Notes: generated by a model not told the origin, from the sequence alone. A stretch of DNA of 64,000 nucleotides from Fusarium oxysporum f. sp. lycopersici 4287 (GCF_000149955.1 NC_030997.1:1162714-1226713); one strand, 5' to 3'. Shown: positions 10,573 to 22,882, numbered from the stretch's first letter. A program made the numbers and translations.

Positions 10573-12844
10573 GGTGAAGTGAGGACGAAGCTGTGGGGGA
10601 GGTTGATGTGATGAAATCTGGGGTATGGGGAGAAAGTCCGAGTCTTTTAAACATTTTTGTACCCCAGGCAATTTGACTGGGGGATCTAATTTTCTGGAGT
10701 TTACTACGTTATGGGCGAGAAAGTGGTAGGCTAAGACCCCTTCTTTGGGAATAGTGTGGTTTTTGGGTCTGACCACCACCGGCGAGCGAGTGCCGGAGGC
10801 TCGTGAGAATTAGGGTGATGACATCTTCAATTGGAGACTAATTATTACCAGATACTGAGGCTCACTTGGATCAATTGACAAGTTCATTTCGCTGTAGATA
10901 TTTCGTATTCTTGAGTTTGATCTTCAAATTGCACCCTCCTTTGAGTCGCGGCCACTGCAATTGACGAGTGCTACAACTTCAATTAACAGCTGGCCAGTAC
11001 TCCAACATCATCACATCCATCAATCCGATCAAACATGGGACATCTCCAACTGCACCACCTTCAAAACAGTCCAAGTGGACTTCCAAGTTGGCATTGGTCA
11101 TGTATTTACCCAAAAGGGGGGTTCTTTGCGCTGGCGACGGGGTTTAGGCTACGCGCCCACGGTTCGTCAGAGGAACCTGGGGCCCCGCGTAAAAATTCTA
11201 GCTGTCGCGTGTCCCCCATTCCAGTGGGTCACGAAAACTTGGAGGAGCAAGTATGGGTACTTCGATAGTGCCTTGATTTAGTGCGCGCTTGGGGTATTGG
11301 TACGCGCACTATCCAGTTCTAGATTTCTCCAAGTCAGAGGCCGGCGGGAATGATTACCCTGCACCATTGTATATTTGTTCAATTTGGATCTGGATCGCTA
11401 AATGGGGTTATCTAGAGATGATGGGTCGATTGAGGAAGCCATATTCCATTGAAGTAGTAAGACCATCGATATTGCATTGCAAAGTTGTTAGATCAAGGGT
11501 AAAAGCATGTCTGGACAATGTGAACACTTTACGCAGAGCAACAGGTAAAAAGAGCGACCAAGTATAACAACGATCGTGGAGTCTTGGAGTTCATCTACCT
11601 ATTCGTATTCTATTACTCCAGTATCGGGTTATTGCTATCTCCGTATCCGAATGCAGCAACTACTGAGTTTAATTGCGTGTTAAAGTACATCAATATCATA
11701 TGTTGGTAGACAATAAGTGCTGGGTGAATTACTGAGTCGTAACTACGAATTCTATCTTAATCAACACGACGCGATGAGTAAACACACAGAAAGGCAATGA
11801 AGTTACGCCAAGCTTCCTCTGCCGATCCAGTAATAAAAGAGATTTCTAGAAAGTAAATGCGTGTCAAAGAGCGGCCGTCAAATGATTTGCATTCGGAAGG
11901 CATCACAAGAAACTGAGTTAAACGCTTTGCAGACGCGGCTTGACTGGTCGGCAACATCAAGGGACATGATCGCACTATAATAGAACGATACGGATGTGCA
12001 CTTGAAAGAATGAAGGCCTGCCCTTTCATACCATTGTATTCAGCACTGAAAGAGCGCATAGTCTATCTAACGCGCCCAGACATGGTGATGCAGAAGACAA
12101 ATTGTCGCGTCTCTCGAAATGTGGAGCGGGGGAATGCGTCGGGAAAACACACTGGCCGACAAAGCCTTCCCAGCACGATCGATCTTCGCCATCCATTTCA
12201 TCACTGGAATCGTTTGATAAATCACAGCGTGGCACTTAGGTCCATCTATTTCTGTATCTCTGCGCGGTTTTCGGAGCTGAGAGTATGTCTCTGGAAGCTC
12301 GGAAAGAGCCTTGACCCTGTGTTCCGAGCAGACAAGACCAACGTGGAATTATACAAAACACCGTGTCTTGAGGTGATGCAGAGAAAACACCGAAGATTTA
12401 TCAAACAAAAGGCCATGAACCAGCGGCTATTTGAGCGACAAGGTCAATCACCGGATATACCCCCTTGACTGCAGCAACGGCGATGATCCCATAGCCGCCA
12501 GCGGGTCTCCCCCACAATCTGATTCCCCAGATTCTCCCCCCATCATTAAGCTTATCTTTCGCTACCCATGTTAAGCATAACCCTTTCCTACTGGCCAATT
12601 CCCTCCTTGGATTGTCACTGATTACTCCTTTTGTCCAGAATGATAGCTCGACCCGGTATCCGATACTGTTCGGTCCGTCATCCGATGCACTATCGACTCC
12701 CCCTCACTCTTGGCATTCTCGGCACGCTCAAGATTGGACATCGCGCTTACCAGAGCCAGTATTAAACGGCTCTCTTCTCCCTGATCGACAACTTTTCTTT
12801 CTGTCACAGTCATCTTCTGGACACCTGTGAATTTGTACTTCATC
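10573..12844. other. Long intergenic region
   Basis: No supported gene. An inverted repeat CCGGC-N8-GCCGG (10779-10796) sits upstream of the sugar porter. At about 12510-12545 there are several CCCC-type motifs, reminiscent of stress elements, and at about 12550 a TTATCT GATA-type motif, both ahead of the DAL5-type transporter. The longest frame (12010-12468) has no protein-like features. Confidence 0.45.
10779..10796. promoter_or_regulatory. Inverted CCGGC-N8-GCCGG element
   Basis: Five-base inverted arms flank an 8-base spacer, about 205 nt upstream of the sugar porter start at 10572. It contains outward-facing CCG and CGG triplets, which some Zn2Cys6 dimers recognise. Function is inferred from position and symmetry only. 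Confidence 0.3.
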
Positions 12845-14530
12845 ATGACTGCAAGAGATTCTGACGCGGAGAGGGGCAATGGAAAGGAGCCTTGGAGCAA
12901 AGAATTTGAGCATGCAGATGCCCATGATGCTGCTGCGAGAGGACATCTTGCCACCGACGAGTAAGCGAACTGCCCCTTTGTTTGAGCTCTATTGACGTTG
13001 CCAGGCATGGAAACCCCATTGCAACCTTCGACGCAGAGGCTGAGAAGAAGCTCCGCCGCAAGCTAGACTGGTACATCATGCCGTCAGTCACTATCTTGTA
13101 CTTGATGTGCTTTGTCGATCGTGCCAATATTGGTAATGCTAGATTGGCTGGTCTTGAGGAAGATCTTGGTCTTGCTGGCTATGACTACAACCTGTTGCTG
13201 ACAGTCTTCTACATCGTACGTACTACCCCTTATCTACTGAAGCATCACCCTAACATGAATTTCTCTTGGTAGTCTTACATCGTTTTCGAACTCCCCCTTA
13301 ACATGGTCTGCAAATGGATCGGACCCGGCTGGTTCATCCCCGCTACCTCCGTAGCATTCGGCGTCGCCTCCCTCGGGACCGCCTTTGTTCACACAATGGG
13401 CCAAGCTTGTGCCGTGCGCTTCATCCTCGGCATCTTCGAAGCAGGCATGTTGCCCGGTATCGCATACTATCTCAGCCGCTGGTACAGACGCAGCGAACTT
13501 GCCTTCCGCTTGGCAATATATGTTGCCATGGGTTCCTTCGGCGGAGCTTTCGGCGGTCTTTTGGCTTCTGGTATTCTGAAGCTAGATAGCTTTGGCTCAT
13601 TGACGAGATGGCGAATGATCTTTGCTATTGAGGGTATCTGTACTATTGGCCTAGCGCTTATCGCGTTCTTTACTATGACTGATCGACCGAGCACTGCGCG
13701 GTGGTTGTCAGAAGAGGAGAAAGATCTGGCCATTGCACGTATCAAGTCTGAGCGTGTTGGTGCCACCGAAGTCCTTGAGAAGTTCTCCTGGAAACTGGCA
13801 CGTCGGGGTATCAGCTCACCTGTTACCATCGGAACTTCCACCATATTCCTGTTCACCAACATCACCGTACAGGGCCTTGCTTTCTTCGCACCTACGATTG
13901 TGAGGACAATCTACCCCAACCATTCAGTCGTTCAACAGCAATTGCGTACTGTGCCGCCTTATATCGTTGGTACCTTCTGTACTGTTACCATCAGCTTCCT
14001 GTCGACTCGCATTGATAAGCGAAATATCTTTATCAACTTGTCACAGCTTCCAGTCATCGCGGGATACATCATGTTCCTCAGCACCACCAACCGTAAGTTC
14101 AAACCCCACTCCATCCTGGTAACCTAACTAACTCACCTCAGCTTATGTCCGCTACGCTGGCACGTTCCTCATCTGCGCAGGCACCTTCGCCAACGGCGCT
14201 CTATCCAACGCTCAAGTATCAGCCAACTTGGTCAGCGACACAGCACGCGCTTCGGGAATTGGCTTGAACGTCATGCTTGGTAACATTGGAGGATTGATCT
14301 CGACATGGTGCTTTTTGCCCTTCGATGGACCAAATTATCCAATCGGAAATGGTCTCAATCTTGGCGCGTGCTCGTCTATCTTTCTTCTCACTATTGTGCT
14401 GCAAGTTTACATGACTTGGGATAACAGAAGGAGAGCTGCGATTGAGGTCGGTCAGGCTCTGGCTGGGAAGACTGATGCAGAGATTCGTGTTATGGATTGG
14501 AAGCATCCTGGATTTATGTGGAGGCCTTAG
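12845..14530 (+). CDS. MFS transporter, DAL5/allantoate permease-like (anion:cation symporter family)
   Basis: Four exons, 12845-12960, 13005-13215, 13273-14092 and 14142-14530, give 511 aa with matched phases. The N-terminus is hydrophilic and acidic; the family block EKKLRRKLDWYIMPSVTILY leads into LMCFVDRANIGNARLAGLEEDLGL, the standard first-helix and loop pattern of DAL5/TNA1-type permeases. Later blocks are FELPLNMVCKWIGPGWFIP, ILGIFEAGMLPGIAYYLSRWY and FFTMTDRPSTARWLSEEE, all typical. About 12 membrane helices are expected in the plasma membrane. Members move organic anions such as allantoate, nicotinate, pantothenate or dipeptides; the substrate cannot be read from sequence. A GATA-type motif lies about 290 nt upstream, compatible with nitrogen regulation. 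Confidence 0.9.
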
Positions 14531-16116
14531 AATAGCTGTATAGCTACTAGGAATGGGATCTTTTCCAGACGTAAACGTTTTCTCTCCTCCTTTATCACAA
14601 ATAAGATATCTTCTCCATTGATCTGGATATGAGTCACTCGCCTCCTTTCACTGTGCTATCGTTGCTGATATAGACTTTGCACTGTTTCGCTCCACTACCG
14701 ACTTCTCGGGATTTTCCGAGCCCAAGTGACATGACCTTTTCTGCTGCTGATTCGCCGCTGTAACGTTCTGCATGAAAGACCGCCGTTGCCATGGCCCCGC
14801 ATCCTTCCATGCGTAACTTGCATAACCCGCAAGGGAAGTGCCATTTTGGCGGCAATGCGCGCTTCAATCTCAACAAGCAGCAACCAGTTCCGAAGCTCCT
14901 TCAATTAGGACAAAGGATAGTTAGATAATGCCCATCTGATGCTGCATGCGGTCTATGTAAGGCTGTGTTTCAAGGTTCCCCGATCGTGTTTTCAGCTCGG
15001 GACTGAAAATCCTAATAACCTTCAGGCCAGAGCTTTAAGGGGGCCTACGGCATAAAGCTTGTCTCGCGCGAGTCGAGACTACAGTATTTTCGGCAATGTC
15101 TAGGTTGTGAACGATGAGTATCATTCGCTGCCGTCAATGGCCGGCAACTCAGTCACTGTCGGACCTCAACTCAGTGTAACGGGTTACCCCGCCACCTCGA
15201 CAGATGACGTTCGAGACCAACCAGCCGAAACGCTGTCGCAATCATCCAATGGACCCCATGAGTCTTCTTTAACATTGAGGTCGACAGATTTGATATGGAT
15301 CGCGGCCATCAATACTCAGCTATTGTTGGCGTTATTTAGCACCCGGCTGTTCTGCACTCCCACGCCTTATACGAAAGGAGTGACTCGGTCGGTTCAAATG
15401 TCTGGAGTTATTATGGCTTAACTAAACGAAAACTCGTATCTCACCAGTGTTCTCGCTGAGACATGTCACTGAAATGCCAAGACTGGGGATCTCTGGGCGA
15501 TGCGGCTTGCGCACAGATACCAGCTGAACATGAGCCACAGCCGTTTCAACGGATGCTGACATTGCCCTGCATCAAGATTCGGCATCTTATCCAGCCGGTG
15601 GCATTCACCCATTTGAGTGAGCCCTATCAAGATCTAGGCAGGCTTATCGGGCTCTTGATTGGATGAGCACAGGAGCTTGGGTTGAACCTATTTTTGTACA
15701 GGCCGCAGGGGTCTGTTTTGTTAAACTGGCCACATCAGTTATGCAATTGGTAGAACTCTAATATGGTGTAAGCCAATTCGGCTGGCTACCATATTATGGA
15801 TGCCACACCAAAAGCAAGATACTTCTTCTTACATATTATTGCTATAGCACAGTTAGTACCCAGTTAGTAGGAATTAACAAAACAGACCCTGAGGCCTGTA
15901 GTACCTTAGCCCTTGGGGAAGATTACGCTCACTGGGCTGAGTGGCTTGGAAGCTAGTGGTTCATCATGTGCTTCAGCAGAAGCTGGCTGCAGAAACGAGC
16001 CTACATAAGAAGCCGTTCAATCCAGGAAACGAGCTGCGGAGCTGGTCACTTGCACTCTCTGCCATTCTTTACACACATAGTACATACCAACATATTGGTG
16101 GCCCACGATCGGCAAC
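14531..16116. other. Intergenic region with a possible gene relic
   Basis: Nothing is firmly supported. On the minus strand, 14634-14904 holds two overlapping frames of protein-like composition that would join with one frame change (see findings). The + frames at 15107-15421 and 15463-15666 show no family features. Confidence 0.4.
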
Positions 16117-17385
16117 ATGAAATCTCTTACAAGCATCGCTATCGCAGCGGCCTTAGCACTCTGCAAGTAGCAAACAACCATGCATATTACAAACGTATCC
16201 TAATAATCTTCACTTTAGTTGCCGGAAATTCCTCCGCATCCCCAACGTCATACTGCAATGGCAAATCTAACAAGATTTGCTACACCTGGGCCGTCCCATC
16301 CTCAACAGCCTCGTCCAGCTCCGGCAACTTGTTCATCCGTATCCAAGCTCCCATCGAATACCAGTGGGTTGGCCTCGGCACCGGTGATAAGATGAGCGGC
16401 TCAACCATGTTCGTCATCTACCAAGATGGTACTGGTAAAGTCACCCTGAGCACGAGGATGGGACATGGCCACGAGATGCCGGAACACAGTCGCATGCGCT
16501 CTGTGAGGCTGATAGAGGGCAGTGGTGTTGTGAATAACACGATGGTTGCCAATATTCATTGCGGCGACCTCGGAAATATGCGGTTCAAGGGATCGAATCA
16601 TTGGATCAGTGCTTGGAAGGCTGGAAGTTCTTTGCACACGACTGACATTGATGCTGATATCGAAGAGCATGATGGGCACAATAGCTTCTCGGTTGACTTC
16701 TCTGAAGCTGTTGTGAACTCCAGTAGCAACCCCTTCATTCACATGACGACTGCTACACCGAGTGGTGCAAGTTCTGGTGGCGGTGGAGAAGGCAAAACTA
16801 GCACTATCCACGGCATCATTATGTCGGTGGTTTTTCTACTGGGCTATCCGCTCGGATCGCTATTGATGCCCATAATCGGAAAGTGGTTTATCCACGCTAC
16901 GTGGCAGATGATCGTCTTTATCGGCATGTGGGCTGGGTTTGTTGCTGGCAAGTTGGCTGCCGACCGTACCGGTGATGTAAGTAGCCAAGCCTGTCTTCTG
17001 GAAGTATTGACTGACTTTTGACTAGTGGTTCAACGCTCCGCATGTCATCATCGGCACAGTGGTTTGTGGTTTGATGGCCGTCCAGCCAATCTTAGGATGG
17101 CTACATCACAGGAATTTCGCTAAGTATCAGCGACGAACAGGCATCAGCCACGCTCACATTTGGTACGGCCGAGCTCTAATGATCCTTGGAATTGTCAACG
17201 GTGGGCTCGGTCTGCAACTCGCTGGCGCATCTATGAAACTCATTATCGGCTATGGCATAGTTGGTCTGGTGACCTCTTTGATGTACACCGCTGGCGCTGT
17301 TCGCAAGATGCTGAGGGGACCGAAGAAGCATCAACATGAACCCCTGAAGTACAATGGCTCTTATAGCGCGGTAGAATTGATTTAA
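16117..17385 (+). CDS. Secreted/membrane DOMON (CDH-type cytochrome) plus cytochrome b561 protein
   Basis: Three exons, 16117-16162, 16219-16976 and 17026-17385, give 387 aa. Exon 1 encodes a signal peptide (MKSLTSIAIAAALAL) and ends at a GC donor (T/GCAAGT); only that donor gives the right phase for exon 2, so this is a likely GC-AG intron. Residues about 20-215 form a cellobiose-dehydrogenase-type haem-binding DOMON domain (YQWVGLGTGDKMSGSTMFVIY, with Met as likely axial ligand, and NHWISAWKAG supplying His). After a Gly/Ser linker come membrane helices with the His pattern of cytochrome b561 (STIHGIIMSVVF, APHVIIG, SHAHIWYGRALMILG). It probably carries electrons across the plasma membrane to external acceptors. 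The cytosolic tail is short and basic. Confidence 0.88.
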
Positions 17386-18049
17386 TTGACAGTTTTGTAC
17401 TATCCTCGATTCTCATTCTCGATAGCATTGCTAGCACAAGACTGTTGCTCTTTCTTTCCAGCTGCCTTGAACACCAAAGCTTTTTGATCGTCCTAATGTG
17501 GTTGAGGTGAGCATGTGATAGCTGCTCTGGAGTTCCCAAATCACAAGCTTTCTGTGAAGGAATGATCCTTGCAGGCGAGCACACCCTACAGCAGATGCAA
17601 TACATGCTAGGTGCGGCCGAACCCAGCCTTACAGCTACGTGGTGATGATGAGGAGCGTCTATTGGACAAGCACCCCCCCATCAGAGTGATCAGACCATAT
17701 GCCGTGTCTTAAGTGAAAGGCGGCCGCTATGCTCCGGCCGCATGCATCCAAATTACGTCCAATACGAAATCTCGACAACAGAGCTTCCTCTTCAGGTTCC
17801 ATGGTGGATGTTTCGTAGATGAAGCTGAAAAAGCTTGATCTATTTGTCGCTAACGATGCGTTTCTAAGCATCTCTATAGGACTTATTCATCCTGCGGCTC
17901 TTGCAAACCCCTGTGACCATCGAAACAAGCATAGAATAACATCTATTTGCATGTGAACTATGAGGTCCTATACAGTATTTATAGAGAATCGTGGTCGCAG
18001 TGAATAGTACCTTTTGTCTTCAAGACAACTCGGGGATTAAACATCCAAT
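17386..18049. other. Intergenic, nothing recognised
   Basis: No gene, repeat or RNA signal stands out. The end serves as promoter for the small secreted protein; a tatttatag stretch lies about 75 nt before its start. Confidence 0.45.
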
Positions 18050-18745
18050 ATGCAACTGCCAACTGTTCTTTTCAACGCTCTCCTCGCCTTCAGCGGGGTC
18101 GCAGCTCTTCCTAAGAGCGAACCTGCTGCTTCCGCCAAATTGATCGACCTTAATTCTGTGGGAGAAGTTTCTGAGATTTCCGAGAGTGAAATCGCCCCAG
18201 CTGGTACAAAGACTGTGTTTGACGAGCACGCTTCACCCAATCCCGGTTTGAACAAGCGACAGGTCTTATGGGGTCTGTGTCTCGGCAACGCTGGACTCCC
18301 CTCAAGAAAGGTTGAGCAGTACAAATCCGCGGTTCGTTCTGTTTTCGACGAAATTGCTCAATGGGACCCTCGCTCTCAAAGGAGCGTCTCACATGAGTAA
18401 ATCCCACTGAAAAGATAGGGCATACAACTAACCCTTCAAAGCTAGTAATAGGTGGCACTGGTCCGGTCCTACGGCCGGTGGCTATCGGAGAGTTATGATC
18501 ACGGTCCGCAACCAAGTATGTATTCATTTGAGCATTCTAACCTCAGATCACTAATGGGAAATGTGTGGAATAACTGTAAACCGGGTACCTTTACTACTGG
18601 TGGCCTTCAGCAGGTTCTGGCACTTGTGCTCCGAAACTGTGACTCGGTGAGATCGGGTTGGGCATACGTTTCACTCGATCATGTTCTCGTGGCTATCGTT
18701 CACGACAGGACGATCCTACCGCCCCAGCCGCACTTGACTTGCTAA
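18050..18745 (+). CDS. Small secreted protein, unknown family
   Basis: Best model: exons 18050-18396, 18452-18515 and 18611-18745, giving 181 aa. The first intron (55 nt with a CTAAC branch site) is solid. The second could also end elsewhere, because the nearest AG would leave only 31 nt. The N-terminus is a clear signal peptide (MQLPTVLFNALLAFSGVAALP). The following acidic stretch ends at a KR pair (GLNKRQVLWG), a Kex2-type processing site, so a pro-peptide may be removed. The mature part has few cysteines and the motif SHEWHWSGPTAGGYRRV. I do not recognise the family. A secreted effector-like or enzyme-fragment role is possible; there is no direct evidence for either. Confidence 0.55.
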
Positions 18746-19852
18746 GTATTTTGTGATGGACGTGGGACTGGGGAAGCAGTAGGCGGGTACGTTGAGCTGG
18801 ACCAGGAGAAACAATTCATCGCGAGGACAGTCAACGATGAATGACCTGATAGTGGGATGATTCATAGGCTCAATGGTATCTTTCTTTGTATCTGTGCATG
18901 ACATAGGGTTATTGTATGCACAAAATGTAATTTGGGACTGCGTTCATAGTATCTGCCGTGTTTAAAGAGTTGATAAACAGACACTTTATCGAGTACAAGA
19001 TTACTTTGCAACAGTTTACTATTAAAGCATCTACAAGGATACAAGAACACCAGGCCTTCCATTTGTTCGCATCTAGTTTTGAGGTCAAGATTCGGGTGTT
19101 GATTCATGTATATTGACTGTAGAATAGATTAAGGAGGGTCTATCCCAAAGACGTCGTGGAAATTGACCCCTCTTGTGCAGTTTCTTAGGACCACAATTCT
19201 GATCTGCATTCCCTTGGCTTATGTTGCTTGAATCAGCTTCAGAGTCTATATAGCTACTCATGCCCGAATGACTGACACTCACACATGGGGGCAATTCATT
19301 TACCCTGGTGGATGTGTCGCATTGTTTGTCCAACTATGATCACATTGGACGTCCCAACGCGCTACGCGGGACAACATCATAGCTCTTATCAGATAAGCAA
19401 ATCTTTGGAATAACCCGCCTCTAATTGGTCGAGTAACAATCATCTCCAGTATACATGACCTGCATCAAGCCTAGTCCCTCGAACACGGCGTCAATTGCCG
19501 AGCCCCGTCGGTCCAAGGCCTCCGCGCACCGGAAATCATGACCTTTCTCCGCCCTGAAAAACGTCGAATTGAGTGCCAAGCTGTGTATCAAATCCACTGC
19601 GGTCTTTATCTGCCGGTCGTTCAGATGATCCGTTTGTAGAAAAAGGCGCGCCCTTGCTCTGAAGTCTACGCCCTGGCGCAACATGTTTTATCGTGTGCGG
19701 GGAAGCACATTCAGTACCGATTTGACGGACCGACAAGGGTCTGATTGACCAGTTGCGCGATACTTATAAAGACCCTTGGTATCTGACGTATATCATTCGC
19801 TTGGCTTGATAACGACTTCATTTATCTCAAGGCAGTTAAATTCGTTCTCGAG
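18746..19852. promoter_or_regulatory. Intergenic region before the P450, with a weak minus-strand frame
   Basis: A TATA-like tataaa at 19765-19770 is about 85 nt upstream of the P450 start. A minus-strand frame at 19421-19684 is listed separately. Nothing else is seen. Confidence 0.45.
19421..19684 (-). CDS. Possible small hypothetical protein or gene fragment
   Basis: ATG-started frame of 87 aa with protein-like composition (RARARLFLQTDHLNDRQIKT, then FEGLGLMQVMYTGDDCYSTN). No signal peptide, no membrane segment and no family I can name. It may be a terminal fragment of a lost gene, since it has no visible partner exon. It stops 168 nt from the divergent P450. A chance frame is quite possible. 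Confidence 0.25.
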   Translation of the reverse strand: MLRQGVDFRARARLFLQTDHLNDRQIKTAVDLIHSLALNSTFFRAEKGHDFRCAEALDRRGSAIDAVFEGLGLMQVMYTGDDCYSTN

Positions 19853-21576
19853 ATGGCCATACTCCCAATTGCGGCAGCTGTAGTCGCTGTCGTGCTCTTC
19901 ATCAAGCACATCTTCCTCGATCCCCTCATCCTCAGCCCTCTTCGCCACGTCCCCGGCCCCAAATCCTTCGCCGCGACAAAATGGCGTCTCGCCTACGAAG
20001 ATTGGAAAGGAACGCGAACTCGGACAATTTTTAAACTCCACCAACAATACGGACCAGTCGTGCGCATCGGTCCTCATGAGGTCTCTTTCAACAGCCTCTC
20101 AGCACTGCGAACCATCTACGGACCCGGAAGCCGATATGGCCGAACAACTTTCTATCGCATGTTTGATGTCTATGGCGAGCAGAATTTGTTCACGTTTCAT
20201 TCTCCCAAGGAGCATGGTGATAGGAAGAAGCTGCTGTCGCACGCTTATTCCAAGTCCGTTGTTCTCAAGCCGCCGACCGCGAAAATGGTTGAGAGGAGGG
20301 TTCGTCAGTACCTGGATCTGATTGAAGCCGAGCCTGAGAACGTCAGTGAGATTTTCAGCACTCTGCATTATTACTCACTGGACAACATAACCGCTTTTGT
20401 TTATGGAAAGTATGGCCAGACTGCAGCGATTCGAGGCTCAAAGATTCATCGGGAACTCATCGCGGATATTCTGCATCCCTCTCGTCGAAAGCTCTCTTGG
20501 TCGATTGTGCATTTGAAGGCATTGACCCAATGGCTGTATCGCCAGTCAGGATTGATGGGTAAACTTGTCAAGCCGGTTCTTCCGATGCAGCAGCCCACTA
20601 CATACACCGGTATCCGAGGATATGCTCTGCGGGCTTTTGAGGCCTTCCGAGCCGATGTGGAGAAGATCACTCATTCAGAGGGTAAGTAGTATTTGTGACT
20701 TCTGTATGCAAACAGCTTACAAAGATGACAGATGAACATGTTTCGATTGTGGAAAATCTCTGGCAACATCATGAATCTCAGAAACCTGGTGGACTCCGCG
20801 ATTTGCAGATGGCATCCGAATGTGCTGACCACTTCCTCGCTGGCATCGACACCACGAGCGACACCCTCATGTTCCTTGTTTGGGCACTCTCACTTCCAGG
20901 CAACGAGAAATATCAGGAAAAGCTGCGAGAAGAAGTCATGGCCATCTCAGGCGATGGACTGAACCAATGGGGTAATCCAAGAGCCGAAGCAAGTGATCGA
21001 TGCACTTATATCAACGCCGTCATCAAGGAGACTCTACGACTCTATGCTCCTTTGCCAAGCACTGAACCTCGTTCGATCGACATTGATTCGGTTATTGATG
21101 GATATACCATTCCTGGTAACACTGTTGTCGGCATGTCGCCTTGGATCATGCATCGCAACGAGTCGGTATTCAAGGATCCCTTGGTCTTCAACCCTGATCG
21201 ATGGCTTGGACCTGATGCAGCGGAGCTGAACCGATGGTTCTGGGGATTCTCAAGTGGAGGGCGAATGTGCATTGGCATGCAGTAAGTTGCTTCTCGCCCC
21301 TCGATTTCTCTGAATCTCAATGTCTAATATGATCCAGTCTTGCTATGGCCGAAATGACTACACTCACAGCCACCATGTACCGACAGTTCAGAACGACAAT
21401 TGCTCCAGGGTTTGAGGATACTACGCCTGCCATTACAGCTCGCGTGGAGACTTTCTATGACGATCGATTCCCCAATGTTCAGGTTAGTCTTCTCTTCATT
21501 CTTGTTAATACGACGTGTTATTGACTAGCTACAGGAATCTAAATGTCTGATCAAGTTTACGAAGTTGAAGGACTGA
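19853..21576 (+). CDS. Cytochrome P450 monooxygenase
   Basis: Four exons, 19853-20681, 20732-21281, 21338-21482 and 21535-21576, give 521 aa with all phases closed. Residues 1-22 are a membrane anchor (MAILPIAAAVVAVVLFIKHI), followed by the proline-rich hinge RHVPGPKSFAATKWR. The oxygen-binding I helix reads AGIDTTSD at 313-320; the K-helix ExxR is ETLR; the haem loop is FSSGGRMCIGM with the thiolate Cys at 456. All catalytic landmarks are intact. It would act at the endoplasmic reticulum with NADPH:P450 reductase. The ending and motif set resemble fungal class II P450s such as those of secondary metabolism or xenobiotic breakdown. No synthase lies nearby, so the substrate is unknown. Confidence 0.93.
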
Positions 21577-22141
21577 GAGGGATTTGTTCATTTATGAGAG
21601 AGCTTCATGTTGTTGACCCACGTTTCTTTTTCATGCACTTAAAGAGAATATCTGAGGTCCAAATTCAACATACGCCATTAACCAAAAGAACCTGGTGAAA
21701 CGTGATATCAAGACTCTTTCTTTCGAGTTTATAAATGCTGTACCCATTAATCTCTCTGATTGAGACTCTGATAATAAACAGTTATATGTAAAAGATAAGT
21801 AAATCTCAAATGCTAATCGATAAAATACGAAGCAGCTGAACTTACAACCCTAAGTCTCATTTCCACAACCCCATAAATCTTCAGAATGTAGGGGAGACTG
21901 TTGGTCCCAGCGACGCCACAATCAATAGTTTGGCAGAACCAAACAGTAGTCAAGAAGGCTACTCTGTTTTCATGGTATAGGAAAGGGGAAATTCCATGGA
22001 TCAAATCTGTCAAACGGAAATGGCGCCTTATTTAGACAATGTTTTAAGTTTCAAGGATCCAGCTTAATTACCATGTTTCCACGAGTATCTTGACGCCTCG
22101 TTTTCTCTTTTTGCAACATCCATACTGTCATTACCGTCACC
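21577..22141. other. AT-rich intergenic region
   Basis: Nothing recognised beyond P450 3' sequence and the promoter of the following secreted-protein gene (pyrimidine-rich from about 22090). Confidence 0.45.
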
Positions 22142-22882
22142 ATGAGATTTACATCTTCAGTTCTTCAGCTTTTGGCGCTGTGCCGAATCACATTAGCATC
22201 GCCATGCAAGCCTTCTTCCACCATCACTTCAGTAGCGCCAATAAGCACCACTGAGACCAGCGAGACGGTGTCATCTACGGCCTTTATCTACGAAACTACA
22301 GCCACTACCGAGTTTGAGACACTGTCTGACTCCTCTACCATCGCAACTTCAATCGCAACCTCCAGTGTCGAGGTTGGAACCACGACAACCACCACTGCCG
22401 CATCAGGACCTACCAATCTGATCAGCAACCCCGGTTTTGAAGACTCAAACGTCGCGCCTTGGACCGTAAACAACAACATCGGAGCCTTGGCTATAGACAG
22501 CGATTCAGGTCTCCCCCCATCAACCCAAGCAGGCCATTTCAGCGCCTCTGGAGAAAACCTCGTCAACATGGGCATCAGGCAAGAAATTGATTCATCTTTG
22601 ATCGTCGCCGACAAAGAATACCGATTCTCGATATATACCAAAGTTACAGCCTCCAACTTTTGTATCTCGCAGACTATTGCATGCGGTGCAGGAACAGGTT
22701 GGGTGAACTCGGCGAATTGGGGTGCAGTGCAGACGAATGGTTGGATATTGACAACAGTTACTTGTACGTGGAATCAGGCTCAGCGAGATGCTGGACCAAG
22801 TATCCAGGTCGCGGGAGTGTGCAATGGTCTGACTTTTCTGGCCGATGATGCTGTTTTGGTCGCAAGTGACGCATCGGATTAG
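22142..22882 (+). CDS. Secreted Ser/Thr-rich protein with CBM4/9-like domain (paralogue 1)
   Basis: Intronless, 246 aa. Signal peptide MRFTSSVLQLLALCRITLA is followed by the mature start SPCKPSS, then about 70 residues of Ser/Thr/Glu-rich low complexity that would be heavily O-mannosylated. From about residue 91, NLISNPGFEDSNVAPW is the hallmark opening of galactose-binding-like carbohydrate-binding domains of the CenC/CBM4-9 type. Four cysteines lie in the domain half. The protein is likely exported or wall-associated. It has no GPI-type hydrophobic tail, so covalent anchoring is not indicated. It is a tandem paralogue of the next gene (same SPCKPSS start, same domain, and a shared CTWNQAQ-DAGP block near the end). 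Confidence 0.85.
   Translation: MRFTSSVLQLLALCRITLASPCKPSSTITSVAPISTTETSETVSSTAFIYETTATTEFETLSDSSTIATSIATSSVEVGTTTTTTAASGPTNLISNPGFEDSNVAPWTVNNNIGALAIDSDSGLPPSTQAGHFSASGENLVNMGIRQEIDSSLIVADKEYRFSIYTKVTASNFCISQTIACGAGTGWVNSANWGAVQTNGWILTTVTCTWNQAQRDAGPSIQVAGVCNGLTFLADDAVLVASDASD

Noticed and set aside
12010..12468. 152-codon + frame in the long intergenic region
   Set aside because: No signal, domain, intron logic or protein-like composition.
22288..22656. Minus-strand frame opposite secreted paralogue 1
   Set aside because: Valine-rich shadow created by Ser/Thr-rich codons on the other strand; the same applies at 23442-23693, 24822-25046 and 34336-34545.
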